From positions 3,675,501-3,739,500 of the forward strand of contig NC_060018.1 in assembly GCF_021134715.1 (NCBI RefSeq): 64,000 nt of DNA, written 5' to 3'. This document shows positions 28,337-40,728 of this stretch, one piece after another (position 1 is the stretch's first letter; each line of letters starts with the position of its first letter). The position numbers and the translations under genes were made by a program. This stretch comes from Daphnia pulex. Taxonomy: Eukaryota; Arthropoda; Branchiopoda; Diplostraca; Daphniidae. The notes under the pieces were generated by a model. That model was not told where the DNA came from. It saw only the letters and a list, made by a program, of their open reading frames with translations, and did no database searches.

Positions 28337-29274
28337 GGGCGTCCCTAAACTGCGAAAGCGAAACGCGAAACGCGAAACGCCTAAAATGCGAAACAGCTGT
28401 GCGAAACGGACCCAAAAGTTGGGACCCTGTTTCGCATTTTAGTCTTTGGGTCCGTACTAAACTGCGAAATCGGTGTTTGCGAAACGTCGCAGTGTAAACG
28501 TCTTGGTAGCAGACGACAATGGACGCCGTCAACAAAAAAATTGTTAAGAGTTTCAAATTTTCGAGACTTCGAGTTTCGCGCACCTTATGGCTGGTCTATT
28601 TGTGTGTTGACTATGAATACGGAATACCTTGAATGCAATATGCAATAGGTGTTTTTAATTAGAAGATTGGTATAAAAAAATTTATGGAACTTCTCGTTTC
28701 CATGTATCAGTATCAATCAGATTAACATTCTTAATTTTAAGGGAAGTTTTAGTTGATTAAATTTTAGCTTGATTTGGAACATGGTAGCTTTGATTTTTAG
28801 CTTGATATAAGGCACTCATACTGTTATGACCGATTATTTCTTTGTGCACGTATCTACTGGTTGATTAAAATTATTTAATGTAATGTATAATCCCTGGGCC
28901 ATTACCTAATATTTTATTATTTAAAAATATCACCATATCGTGCTGCTCTATGTCTTTCATTAGTTTAATAATCGTAAAATGCGCATTAAAACATACAGGG
29001 GTAGTGGCGAAGAAATCGAATTTGATTGCCCCCCTTCCTCCTTTAATGCCTCATCATAGCGGGAGACAATGAAAAATGGCGGCAATCTCCGTCAATTTGG
29101 ACCTCTGTGGGGAAAAGGAAAACTATTTGTTTCGCAAGATGTTTCGCTCTTTAGTATGCCCTCCGGCATTTGGTCCCGCGAAACGGTTCCAAAATTTTGG
29201 TCCGTTTCGCACAGCTGTTTCGCATTTTAGGCGTTTCGCGTTTCGCGTTTCGCTTTCGCAGTTTAGGGACGCCC
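28337..29274. mobile_element. 938-bp inverted-repeat element (MuDR-like MITE) with 9-bp target duplication
   Basis: The first 76 bases (GGGCGTCCCTAAAC...) are a perfect inverted copy of the last 76. Both sides are flanked by AAGTTGCTC (28328-28336 and 29275-29283), a 9-bp target-site duplication. The ends carry about fifteen copies of GCGAAAC in both orientations, and the left end contains a nested hairpin (CTAAAATGCGAAACA pairing with TGTTTCGCATTTTAG). The interior is AT-rich with no convincing coding sequence. A 9-bp duplication with long terminal repeats suits Mutator-like elements, but without a transposase this is a guess. It sits between the divergently transcribed SIAH and SLC35E1 genes and so may affect their promoters. 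Confidence 0.9.
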
Positions 29275-29610
29275 AAGTTGCTCTATTTCTCATAAATGAA
29301 AGAAAATTCGAAACATCTTAAGAATATTTTGTCAATAATTGAAAGAATTTTTTTAAAGAATTTCCAGATAAAAAAATTTCCGCAAAATAATTTATGAAAC
29401 GAAAGATTAAAGTGACATTAGTTCCCATGGCAACCGCTTCGTCCGACGTGGAATTTTTTTTTATAATTTATTCAGCTGCTGGAACGCCGATCACTATTCG
29501 GTGTGTTTGTTGATCTTAAGTTTGCACACTTTGACATTACATTAAATGACGTGAAAGTGAAAATATTACCGTAATATAAGTTGTACAGTTAGTTCAATTG
29601 ATTATCAATC

Positions 29611-31335
29611 ATGACGGATCGTCGACAAATACGTGAAGCAACCCGTATTGTTATTTTATGTGTTTTCTGGTTTGTGCTCCCATTTCTTCAATTATTTTGA
29701 TCTGAACCAGGTCAGCTTTAAGTTTGTTTTTCCATTCCTTAAAGGTATCTCATCTCATCCAGCAACAATGTAATTGGGAAATGGGTTTTAAACGAATTCC
29801 CTTATCCAATGACATTAACAATGGTCCAGCTGCTCTCCATTTCTCTTTATTCTGGTTTTTAATTTAATGATTTATTTAATTTATTAATTTGTAGTTTTTT
29901 TTATAAATAGTTTTGTTGTTCCTAATTTCCCTTAGGTCCTCTTCTAAAATGCTGGAATATTCGCCCAGGCCTACAAAGCAGCTTTTCAAAAGATTACTAT
30001 TGGAAATTGATCATCCCTCTTGCATTTGGAAAGTTCCTTTCATCGGTCTTCTCCCATATTAGTATATGGAAGGTTCCTGTTTCATTTGCCCACACAGGTA
30101 CTAAGCCAGTAGACTGCTCCTATAAAAATATACATCAACAAATAACCGAATTTAAATTAAGCTTGATTGTACTTTAAGATATATACATTATTTTTGCTAA
30201 TGCCCATTTGTTTACTATAATAGTGAAAGCCTCAATGCCACTATTCACAGTGGTACTGTCCAGGGTCCTTATGGGAGAAAAACAAACATTACCTGTAATT
30301 TTAATTCACTTCATCTAGACATTTAGTAATCCAATTAATGTACTGTTTATTTCATTTCAAGGTCTATTTATCTTTGATTCCAATCATCATGGGAGTGGCA
30401 ATAGCTACCGTTACTGAAATATCTTTCGATGTAATCGGAATGTGGAGTGCTTTAGTAGCGACGTACGAAATGAAAATTTAACTTATTTATTGTCCAATTT
30501 GACACATTTTTTTTTTCAAACTTAGGTGCGGTTTCAGCTTGCAAAATATTTTTAGTAAAAAAGTCTTACACGACACTGGAGTCCATCATTTGAGACTCCT
30601 TCACATGGTATTACATTAATATTGTGTTTGGTTGTTCGGTACATGGCTTAATTTCATGAATTATTTGTTCTAGTTAGGCCAACTTGCTCTACTGATGTTC
30701 ACTCCAGTGTGGGCAATTTTTGATTTATGGAAAATCATTCAACACACAAACATCGTAAGTGACGAGGAGTTCAGAAAGCTCTTTATGAATGGTTTTTCTG
30801 CCACAACATTTACGATAATTTTTTTTTTTTATTATTGTTAAAGGAACCGGAGACTAATATGTTCATGATTTTCACCTACCTCTTTCTCGATGGACTGTTA
30901 AATTGGCTTCAGAACGTAGTGGCCTTCAGTTTACTTCACTTAGGTGGGGATTATTTTTAGAAAGAGATTTCTCAAGCATGTTTTAATTTATTTCGGGGTT
31001 ATTTATTAGTTACGCCATTGACTTACGCTGTGGCCAATGCCTCCAAACGAATCGCAGTGATCAGTTTTTCGCTGTTCATGTTGCGCAATCCGGTGACCTC
31101 TACAAACGTGGCAGGAATGGCACTTGCCATTTTCGGTGTTCTCTACTACAATAAAGTAATCTTAGCATATAATTGCGACATAATAACCTGAAATTAACCG
31201 AGATATAATTTCGTGTAGGCAAAATATGATGCCAACTTACAAAAGAAGAAACTTACTGTTTTACCTCTCGTTGATCATAGCAACGGAGGGGTTGTTGGTC
31301 ACAAGTTTGCCCTGAATCGCTTCCAGCACATATAA
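29611..31335 (+). CDS. SLC35E1: solute carrier family 35 member E1-like transporter
   Basis: Multi-pass member of the triose-phosphate/nucleotide-sugar transporter superfamily; the substrate of SLC35E1 is not settled. Exons: 29611-29669, 29745-29854, 29936-30097, 30224-30294, 30362-30462, 30526-30607, 30674-30754, 30844-30943, 31010-31155, 31219-31335; 342 residues, all phases closing. Family hallmarks: [67 protein letters not shown] and [13 protein letters not shown]. About ten membrane helices are expected. The C-terminal tail is basic (NLQKKKL). It converges with PXMP4, with only 114 bp between the two stop codons. Confidence 0.95.
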
Positions 31336-31449
31336 TGTACACAGTTTAAATACAAAAAAAATATCCCTATATATTCTTAATATTCCACATACCAAAACAA
31401 ACCCAGTCTATATATAATTAAGAAACCTTTTAAAATCTCATTGTAGATT

Positions 31450-32582
31450 TCACTTATTGTGCCAAAGAAAATTCTTCAAATTGCTGAAAACATCTGAGTC
31501 ATCATACAGATAGACCATAGAACTTCTCAAGCTATCCTGCAATGTCCACCTGTAAAAGATTATAAACCAAAGTTAAATTAGCCTTCATAATCTATTGCTT
31601 TAATGTAGTTATTTAATCCATACCTATGGAATTCGAAAAGCCACAAAACCGATCCCCAAACAAAAGCAGCAAACCAAGGCCAAACTTCGAAATTTGGCTT
31701 GCTGATATAACCTTCTTTAACAGCAAGTTTCGCAAAGGCCACTGTAATTCTTGACAACAAATAGAGTACAATCTGCCAAAACAAAAATAGATATTAACGT
31801 TTTCCCGGTAAAAACGGACCTGCAAAATATTTCACAAATGATACCTGTTCGTTGATTTTATCATGAGTGCCAAAAACGAAATAACCGCCGATGAAAGCTG
31901 ATATGAATGGATGAACGTTGCCTTTTCCTCCCTCCACACGCCGCATAATAGCCATCAGGGTTTTGTAGATCAAAACGAAGGTGGCTAAATTTTTTGAGTG
32001 TGTATAAGTAGCACGCAGAATCCAGGCAAATTTGTCTCTTAATGAGCCACTTCTGAATAAAAAAGTCATCACCATCGCATGCGGGAATCGGATTTTGGCT
32101 CCATATCTGCATAAATTCGAAAAGCAATAGTTATAAATATATTTTTTGAACTCTCGACTGGCAGAGCTATCAACTATAATACTTAGCTTGAGATATACAT
32201 AGTTTATATAAATTTGCAAGAATTGCATAATTGATTTGATTAAGTCATGTAATTTGTAGTTAAGATTACATTGATATATATGAATAGTAAATTGATAGCA
32301 AGTTCACTGTAGCAATCAGGCTACATTTTATCGCTGATGCACACATTCATGGTAAAAAAAATCAACCTGACAGATAAAACAATTCTAACTTTTAATAATA
32401 ATCGAGCGATTCAAGCCTAGGGTTGCAAACGATGAAGGTACCTACCAAAAACATTATAATAAAAACCAAACATGTTTTACTTACACGGCTCCATTTCGAA
32501 GTCCTTTAACAATTGCTAGTATCGGGTGATACGGGACAGGAGAAGAACTAAGTAGCTGGTGGAAAAGCGTTGAAAGACTCAT
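31450..32582 (-). CDS. PXMP4: peroxisomal membrane protein 4 (PMP24)
   Basis: Small multi-pass peroxisomal membrane protein of the Tim17/PMP24 family. Exons: 32485-32582, 31845-32106, 31624-31772, 31450-31549, giving 202 residues (human 212). Family motifs: RFPHAMVMTFLFRSG, ATYTHSKNLATFV, GGYFVFGTHDKINEQIVLYL, EGYISKP, WGSVLWLFEFHR and the C-terminal SSMVYLYDDSDVFSNLKNFL. The third exon ends at CATAG then GTATGG; reading through it would give an alternative tail (YGLNNYIKAIDYEG), but the spliced version matches the family. It diverges from RAD23. Confidence 0.94.
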
Positions 32583-33055
32583 TATGGCAGTAGCTTATAT
32601 TTATTATATTTACAAGAAACAAAATAAAGGCTTTCTTGGCATTTCTATTTAACTTCAAGGGCAAATTTGTTATTCTGACAGAAGCAGAAACAAATCCGGT
32701 CGCACTTCATGACCGGATGGAATGTCGGCTGTGTCCATGTTGCCAGAGTTATATCTGGTCTATATTTCTTAAATTTTTATCTAAATTAAGAATGTTATAT
32801 AGATCTCTTAAGACATTTAAGTTTTAAAAATATTTTTAAGGCATAAACTTGATCAAAGAAAAATTTATCTCATTACCTCCTTATCCTGTGTGTTCATCGA
32901 TTGAGTTTGGCAACGTCTTAAATGCATGGCGGATTGGCGACTTTGACGTGATTTTTTGGTAAAAAAAGTTCGGTGTAATTACGGTGTTTCCATCAGTTTC
33001 CTCAAAAACAAATTTACGAATTTTTCAAAGACAGCATCGGAATCGAAAAAAGAGA
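32583..33055. promoter_or_regulatory. shared upstream region of PXMP4 and RAD23
   Basis: About 470 bp separate the two divergent start codons, so the promoters must overlap or sit back to back. The stretch TGCATGGCGGATT at 32922-32934, near the likely RAD23 start, recurs at 62561-62575 upstream of the small gene at 63042. It contains an ATGGCGG core like the YY1/Pho motif. Confidence 0.4.
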
Positions 33056-34588
33056 ATGTTGGTGACGTTCAAAACCCTTCAGAATACTACGTTTCAAATT
33101 GAAATTGATCCTTCCAGCACGGTAAAAAACTTGATCTCCCGGCTACAACCGACGTTGAGCATTTAGTCGAGTCATGCATTTTTTTTTAACTCGGTTACTA
33201 TAACATAGGTCAAAACTCTAAAGGAAAAGATAGAGAAAGAAAAGGGTGTTGATTATCCAGCTGTCGGTCAGAAGCTCATCTATGCAGGTTAAATTTGAAA
33301 GTGACGTGCATTGTAATTTATTAGGTAAGCTGACAGCTTTTTGTTTTTTTTTTACAGGGAAAATACTTGATGATGTTAGTGTTTTGTCTGAACATGGAAT
33401 TGATGAGAAAAAGTTTATCGTCATTATGGTTACAAAGCCCAAGGCTAGTGAACCAGCTACTACTACCCCAGCTGAGACCACAACACAGCCAGCGGCCACA
33501 CCTGCTCCTGTTGTAGTACCAGCTGCAGCTCCAGCACCTACATTGGCAGCTCCACAAGGAGATGCTTCTGTTTCAACAGGGTATGTAAAAGTTTAAACAA
33601 CAATTGAAATATTCTAATTTTTTTTATTATAGGTTATTGGCTGCTGAATCAGCACTGATTGTTGGGGATGATTACAATCAAATGGTTCAGAACATTATGG
33701 ATATGGGCTATCCTCGTGATCAGGTATGTGTCATGTCCAGTTAAGTGTTGTCTTGAGTAAAACATGAACTGTATGTTTGCAGGTCGAACGGGCTCTTAGG
33801 GCCAGTTTTAACAACCCCGACAGAGCGGTCGAGTATCTTCTGACTGGCATACCTGACAGAGCGGACGTTGGTGAAGGTGCCCCGGGTGGTGGTGGTCAAG
33901 GTCCCGATGAAGCAGCACTCGAATTCATTCTTGGTGGAAGAGGGCAATCGGAAGCTGCATTATCGATGGAAGGAGAGGGTGAAGAAGGCGACGAGCTTGC
34001 TCCTGGTGAAGATCCCCTTGCTTTCCTGCGCAGTCAACCTCAGTTCGCGCAAATGCGACAAGTATATTTACCTATTAAGTTTCTTGATTCATGTACTTGA
34101 ATTATGTATTCTTCCTGTAGGTCGTCCAACAGAATCCATCTCTTCTGAATGCTATTTTGCAACAAATTGGTCAAACAAACCCTGCACTTCTTCAAATGAT
34201 TTCACAAAATCAAGCAGCCTTCTTTCGAATGTTGACTGAGCCCTCTTCAGGCACAGCAGGATCAGCTAGCGTTACACCTGCTAGCGGTGCTCAACCAGGA
34301 ACGGGAAGCGGAAGAGCAGCAGAGTCACCTCGTCAGGGCCAGGAAGAAGGTGCTGGAGACTATTTTGCTCCTGGTGTCATACATGTTACACCCCAAGATA
34401 AGGAAGCCATAGAGAGGGTATACAATATTAGTAGTTTTATGTATATAATTTAAATCAATGGCTTTATTTGTTTACAGTTGAAGGCATTGGGTTTCCCTGA
34501 ACATTTGGTAGTACAGGCTTATTTTGCGTGTGAGAAGAACGAAAACTTGGCTGCTAATTTTCTTCTTTCTCAAAACTTTGATGACTGA
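33056..34588 (+). CDS. RAD23: UV excision repair protein RAD23
   Basis: Proteasome shuttle factor and partner of XPC in nucleotide excision repair. Exons: 33056-33121, 33209-33287, 33358-33580, 33633-33723, 33783-34061, 34121-34417, 34478-34588; 381 residues (human RAD23A 363, RAD23B 409). Domains in order: ubiquitin-like domain ([20 protein letters not shown] to about residue 77); Ala/Pro/Thr linker; UBA1 about 137-177 ([20 protein letters not shown]); Gly/Glu-rich linker; XPC-binding STI1-like domain ([20 protein letters not shown]); and C-terminal UBA2 ([19 protein letters not shown]) ending NFDD. A polyadenylation signal AATAAA lies at 34792-34797. Confidence 0.98.
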
Positions 34589-35371
34589 ATATTTTTGACT
34601 TGCTGGAAGAAAACATGCGAGTGGGGGCGGTTACGAAATTGACGGAAGAGCTGCTGAGTTATTGTAAAGTTGCCCAATTTTCTTCCTGTATCGAACGTTT
34701 GCTCTAGCTGTCACCATCTTTTCTGTTTCTCTACTTTTCCACTAGAGTGGCGTTCATTTTGCAGTTAATTACTTGCTGTTTCCCGCAACAAAATAAAACC
34801 CTGTATTGTTTGGAAGAGCGTTTCTTGGGTCATTACTTATTAAAAAATGCTCTGAAATGTTCTTTAAAAAAATCTTTTCTGTGTTGTGCCGTGTACCAGC
34901 ACTTGCCTTTCTTTGAAAATAGGAATACAACAGCGAAAGGATGAAACCCTCTGTTAATAGTTTGTATTCTCCATTATGATTGGTGATTGATTAACAGAAT
35001 TGTGTTGTGTGTGGTGGAGTTGCGAAAGGCGAAAGGGTGTGGTGGTGTTTTCATAGTAAAAATTAGTAAAAACATTTACCGCAAGATGACGCGTTAAATA
35101 CCAAAACAAGGGGAATGGAAGTGAAAATGTCACAATTGAGATTTGAGATTCGATGATAAAAGTATTAGAGCCCGGTTAAGATAGAGCACCTTGTGATTAT
35201 TTATCAGTAGTTTTTTATTGATAGTAGATCACTGGATTATCATATCAAAAAATAAAACTTCGTCATTGTTCAGAGTAACTCGAACACTTGTTACTTATTG
35301 ACTGTATTCGTTAACGTAGATTGATTGAACTTTCTCCTTTAAATATCCCCTAAATATTTCCTGCCCATAAA
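34589..35371 (+). other. RAD23 3' UTR and FAAH2 upstream region
   Basis: The first 210 bp are RAD23 3' UTR up to AATAAA at 34792. The rest is AT-rich and includes a GTGTTGTGTGTGGTGGAG tract near 35001-35018. No gene is seen. Confidence 0.5.
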
Positions 35372-37710
35372 ATGGCCTCACAAGCATGGTGTCAAAAAGA
35401 AAAAGTGAAAAACAAAGCCTGGTTTGTTAGGATTCTTCTAACAGTGTTTTACAGGACCATTGAGATAATTTCAGATATGGTGTTTTGGCTTATACACAAA
35501 AAGAAAGAAAAAACAATTCTCCCTGCATTTGATAATCTCCTCTTGCTAGAGAGCGCTTCTAATCTGGCCAGGAAAATCAGAACTCGTAAGGTATATCTAG
35601 TTGTTCCATCAAGAAATTCTGGTTGTAGCGCAAAATTTGATGTGTCTCTTAATGCAATTTTTTAATAGGTAACCAGTGAAGAAGTAGTAAGGGTTTTCAT
35701 TGGCAGAATCAAAACTGTCAATCCAATCATCAATTGTGTTGTTGACAATCGATTTGAGTTAGCATTAGAAGAGGCTAAAAAAGTGGACCAATTGATTCAA
35801 TCTGGGGAAAAGGATGAAAAAACTCTTGAGCTGGAGACCCCTTTTCTTGGAGTTCCATTTACCATTAAGGATTGTTTTTCTGTGACAGGTATAGAAGTAA
35901 TTTGCCACAAACACTGTATTATTTTTCAATAAATTTCTGTGTTGTTTGTAAATTAGGCTTACGCTACACTGCTGGTCTAGTAAAACGAAAAGATATCATC
36001 GGTCAGTTTGACTCGGATGTTGTGGGTTTGATGAAGAAAGCAGGTGCGATAATTTTGGCAGTTACCAACGTATCCGAACTTTGCATGTGGTGGGAATCGA
36101 ACAATAATGTATACGGTCGATCGCGGAACCCCTACGATACAAATAGAATAGTTGGTGGTTCGTCTGGTGGAGAGGTACAGTACCGATTAATTGCATTAAA
36201 TAAAACTGAACCATATTATATCCGGCCATTATTATTTTTATTTTTTTTAATTCGACTTTTAGGCCGCACTACTTTGTTCTGGAGGTTCTCCGTTCGGAAT
36301 CGGTAACTAGCTACCAAATCATAACCTATTTAATACCACGACTGAAAATATTTACATAATTTCGAAAGGTTCTGACATTGGCGGATCCATCCGTATGCCT
36401 GCGTTCTTCAACGGAATATTTGGACATAAGCCTACAAGGGGTAAATATTCTCATCAATAAATTTGATATTCTTGACAAATAAATCCAAAATTACCGTGTT
36501 TTGATTTTAGAAATTGTAAGTAACTATGAACAACAGCCAGTAGCTGAGAAAGTTTTACAGACATTTCTGGTTACGGGACCAATGAGTCGCTACTGTTGCG
36601 ATTTGATGCCAATGTTCAGAATCTTAGCTGCTGATAACATAGATAAACTCAAGTTAGATGAAAAGGTAATGAAATTTAGTCAATATAAAGCAATCTTCAT
36701 ATTTAGAAATACCTACTTAATTTCTCATTAAATGAAGGTTTCTGTTTCTAAACTGAGATATTTCTATATGGAAAGTTTCGGCAATATTCCGCTATTGAGT
36801 CGTGTACATCCGGATTTAAAAGAGGCTCAGTTGAAAGTAGTGCGTCATTTTCAGCAGGCTTACAACATCCCTGTTTCGAAGGTAGGCATCGAAATCATTA
36901 AAAGAAAAAAAAAGACACAAATTCATTTAAATTTACTTAGATTGAACTGTCAAAATTCTATCACGCAATGGAAATTTGGTTCGTGAAAATGAGTACTGGT
37001 GGTAATCCGCCGTTTGCGGCGGAATTGGCAATGCGACAGGTGTGGTCTGAAGCCTTCCTATCTATACCGAAAGTGAAAATTATAACTATTTTTCCATAAT
37101 ATCTTTTAGGGCCAAGTTTCTGTTGGGTTAGAGTTGTTGAAATTCTGTGTTGGACAGTCTGATTACACCTTGCCTGGACTTTTTATGGGGTTCTTGGAAA
37201 AATTTAGCCTTCCTTCAACGCATCCAACATCCGTAAAAATGTTGGCAATGTGCGATGAACTACGACGCGAGATACAGGTAATCGATATTAATTTCTTCTT
37301 CTTTTAACATTTCAAAAGGGGTTTTCGTTCATTCACTAAACCCTTTGGACTTTTCAGGAATTACTAGGTGATGACGGCGTTCTACTAGTTCCACCACATC
37401 CAACTGCGGCACTCTACCACAATCAGCCGTTAACGAAACCACTCAACGCTGCCTACACAGCAATCTTTAATGTGCTCGGTTTCCCCGTCACGCAAGTCCC
37501 ACTTGGTCTTGGTTCATGGGGCGTCCCATTAGGAGTTCAAGTAATTCGAATAATAAATTTTTGCGATTCTAATCTGCATGCATCACTGCTACTTTTGCCC
37601 ATTAACAGGTTGTCGGCAATTTGAATAATGATCATCATACTCTGGCAGTCGCAGCTGAACTTGAACGGGCTTTTGGCGGTTGGGTATCTCCTTCGGCCGT
37701 AAATTGCTGA
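35372..37710 (+). CDS. FAAH2: fatty-acid amide hydrolase 2-like amidase, copy A
   Basis: Membrane-anchored serine amidase that hydrolyses fatty-acid amides such as anandamide. Eleven exons: 35372-35590, 35669-35888, 35957-36174, 36263-36302, 36369-36440, 36511-36665, 36738-36881, 36941-37039, 37110-37277, 37358-37540, 37609-37710; 539 residues (human FAAH2 532). An N-terminal hydrophobic segment (about 19-42) precedes the amidase domain. The amidase-signature triad is intact: K140 in FTIKDCF, S215 in GGSSGGE and S239 in GSDIGGSIR. The C-terminal region carries [20 protein letters not shown]. The paralogue at 40729-43662 has identical intron positions and phases. The gene converges with the syntaxin gene. 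Confidence 0.95.
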
Positions 37711-38140
37711 TTCATTCCATGGGTCTTTAACAAACCTCGGAAAATGAACACAAAATTCCTACTTTTAGCCTTAAAAGGGTTTCTACCAAGTCAAAGGAAG
37801 CTATAATTATACAATGGCGCAATTAATATATTCCGCTTTCTTTTAAAATCAAGGTGATAATACGAAACATAATTTCGTTAATATGTTCACCGTTATCATT
37901 GTGCAATCTACTTAGCAATACAAATAAAAAATTAAAATAACAGAATTTCAAAGTTTACTAGTTTACTAGTGTGAACAGATTTTATCGAGAGACATACACG
38001 TTACAATATTAAGGTAAAAAATAATTTCAAATTTTATAAATGTCAATCACGCTTAGTGCTTCGCCTTCTGGAGTGTTTTCGTTACTTTGTTTATCGTAAG
38101 GCACAAAAGATCCCTGTAATAAAATACTGGACTAGAAAAT

Positions 38141-39590
38141 CTAACCAAAAAGAAAAGACAGAGCAATCACGACAGCTAAGATCACTGCTACAGAAGCAAC
38201 AGCAATGCAAATAATCTTTTTCTTTCGGAATGAGGACTGTTTCTGTTTTGCTTTTTCTAGACAAATTTTACCGTCATCCACCTGAATTGCCGCCTGAGTG
38301 ATGTTCATTTCTGTGCTGTCAATCACATCTCCCTGTGCACATCACAGTATTATTTTCGCGATATTAAAAGAAGTGAAATATTAAAGATTTAAAAAATACC
38401 TGACACTCTACCAAAAGGTTAAGCTCAACGAACAAATCATGCATTTCCTGAATATTCTTTTCCAAGGCAAGCAGTTCTTCATGCCGATCTTCTAAGTCAC
38501 GGAGAGCCAGTTTTGCCGCTTCACACTCTCCAAACTAATTCGTCATTTCACATTAATACAATAATGAGATCAAAAAAATATAAGTATGTAATACCTCTTT
38601 CGAAAACACGGATACTCCACTAGCCAACGCCGCTTCAATTTCATCGTCACCCATATTGTAGCCAGCTAAATAAAAGTACATTTTTGTCTAGCCACTATAA
38701 AAGTGAACAACTTTACAGTCACTAAGGGTAGAAAAAAAAACACTGACCAATTTCTAGTTGACGCTGAATCCGTCTTTTACATTTGCTTTCATACATGTTT
38801 CGAGTAGAACACAAATCTTCCCAAATTCCCTGAAATCTAAAATATTTTGTTGAATAAAAGTCATCCACAAACGGCGTCTTAAAAGGAATAGGAAAAATAA
38901 TAAGACCTGTTTGTGAGAGAGGATTGCATGTTGCTAACCATTCGAAATTCCGTATCGGACAGTTTTTTATTGCCGAAATCCTTTGCGGATGACAATTTCA
39001 AATCTTGATGTTCAATAAACTCACTTTTAGGAATAGAATTAAAGTTTGATCATGAATTCTGAGAGTACCTTTCAAATCTTTTCCTATTTGAGTCATACTG
39101 GTAGTGATTAATTTTGATAACTTTTCCAATTTCTCCTTTGAACCTAAATTATTTGCACAGTAAATAACTGCATTCTACATAGCTATGTGATCAATTTTCT
39201 TTTATCTCTACTTTTTTCCGTTGTAGAAGAAGAAAGGATGTTTTCATGCAACACCTTTATTTCATTAACTTGTTGCTGAACTTTCCAAAGTAATTCCTGT
39301 ATGCCTTTGGTTTTTTGGGGATACTTAAAAGGATATTACAGCAACTATAATGTGTGACGTACATACTGTAGTATAATAATTAAAGAATACTTTGGACTGG
39401 TGTGCACTCACTGCCAACAAAGCATCACTTTCACTTCCTTGACTTTCTCCATTTTTTTCCTACAAGGAAATACAAACAATGAACCAGTACCAGCAATCAG
39501 GAAAATTTTGAATTGATAAATCTGATGAAGGGCAAATTGGATGCTTTAAGGAATAAATACCTTCAGTTCCGCTAACCTGTCCTTAGGCAT
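38141..39590 (-). CDS. STX: syntaxin (Qa-SNARE, plasma-membrane type 1-4)
   Basis: Membrane-fusion SNARE. Exons: 39561-39590, 39412-39459, 39212-39296, 39069-39143, 38907-39003, 38748-38836, 38595-38665, 38400-38534, 38141-38332; 273 residues, close to family length. It begins MPKDRLAELK, like the N-peptide of syntaxins 1-4. The Habc region and KCKRRIQRQLEIAG follow, then the SNARE motif (RDLEDRHEELLALEKNIQEM) with the zero-layer Gln in VECQGDVID. A C-terminal anchor follows (KKKIICIAVASVAVILAVVI). The exon 5 acceptor (AACATCAAG before 39003) lacks a pyrimidine tract and is the least certain junction. The SNARE core is divergent from neuronal syntaxin 1, so syntaxin-4-like is my best guess. 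Confidence 0.88.
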
Positions 39591-40728
39591 TTTTGTTTAT
39601 TTGATCTGGTTTAATAACTAGAGAAAACGGTAAGACCATCTGAGACAAACACCTGTTGATGCAAGGTGTATGTCGGACTGTGAAATAAATTCGTTCTGCT
39701 ACGACGTGACCACTCATATCAGCAGCACGTCACGTATCACGTGACGCTGGTGGAGTTCTGAAAATTTTTTCATTTTAACTTGCGCAACATAACTTCCTGA
39801 CTCACTTCCTGATTTATTCGTGATTCATCACTATCTCATCCTGGCTACTTGATACGTGAAAGGAGAGATTTGCACTGATCTGGCGAATATTTCTCTTTTT
39901 GAAATCAAAAGACTGCATTTCTTTTTAAATAAAAACCAAATTATTTGTACATACTGTTAATGTGTTTTGTACATTTTAGGAAAAAACCGTATTTAATAAT
40001 GTAAATGGTATTGAAATCACGCGGTGACTATCGTTATAGCCTACTAACACCGCCAGATGTAAGAACTCAGGTATGGAATGCGTTGCAACGAGCAGCAATG
40101 CAACATAGTCTAAAAGAGCTAGGCGAAACTAATCATCTCTCAACCTTTCGTTCAGCGGTACATGCATCTTGATCTAATCAGGCAATCTCTCACAAGAACC
40201 AGACTATAACCACATGCCAACAATGCTAACAAACGGACATTCCACCTTGCTGCCAACACATTATTTAGACATGCAGTAGAAATGACGTGACCACAATATG
40301 AGATTGACTTCTTAACATGTGTACCAAAAGAAATAACGTGTTGGCCTTTAACATAACGAAACCGCGATAATAAGGTTGAACAGCCATTTATCGCGCTTTG
40401 TGGCAAAGTTGATTGATACATTACGAGACGAAATGCAGAGTGCGCAAGCAGTTTTTAATTGTTTGTTATTTTGCCAGTGCTTGTTCAGAGTCTATTACTC
40501 TGGCTTGTTGTTCAAAAACTGAAATAATATTTGGACAGAGCAGAACTTGTTATCTCTTTTATTTTCCATCCGCTGGTATCAGGTTGCGATAACCCCATAG
40601 ATAAACACGCACGCCAGCATAAAGACGGAGCATGGATCCTCATTTCATGCCACCCGTGTACCGCAGTTTAAAGAAAGAAGCTGCAAATAAGTTGCCTCGA
40701 GAACTCTAATAGCTAGCCAAACATTTCA
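39591..40728. other. intergenic region between syntaxin and the second FAAH2 gene
   Basis: A palindromic E-box TCACGTGA lies at 39737-39744 within a CACGTCACGTATCACGTGAC cluster, about 150 bp upstream of the syntaxin start. It is a match for USF/TFE-type sites. No reading frame here shows family motifs. The last 100 bp should hold the FAAH2-B promoter. Confidence 0.45.

Noticed and set aside
28296-28583. 95-residue minus-strand frame over the left end of the inverted-repeat element
   Set aside because: The frame is made of the GCGAAAC-type repeats; the same translation recurs in the opposite arm near 29180-29280.
31578-31784. Read-through end of PXMP4 (YGLNNYIKAIDYEG)
   Set aside because: The spliced alternative restores the conserved SSMVYLYDDSDVF tail, so the read-through part is intron.
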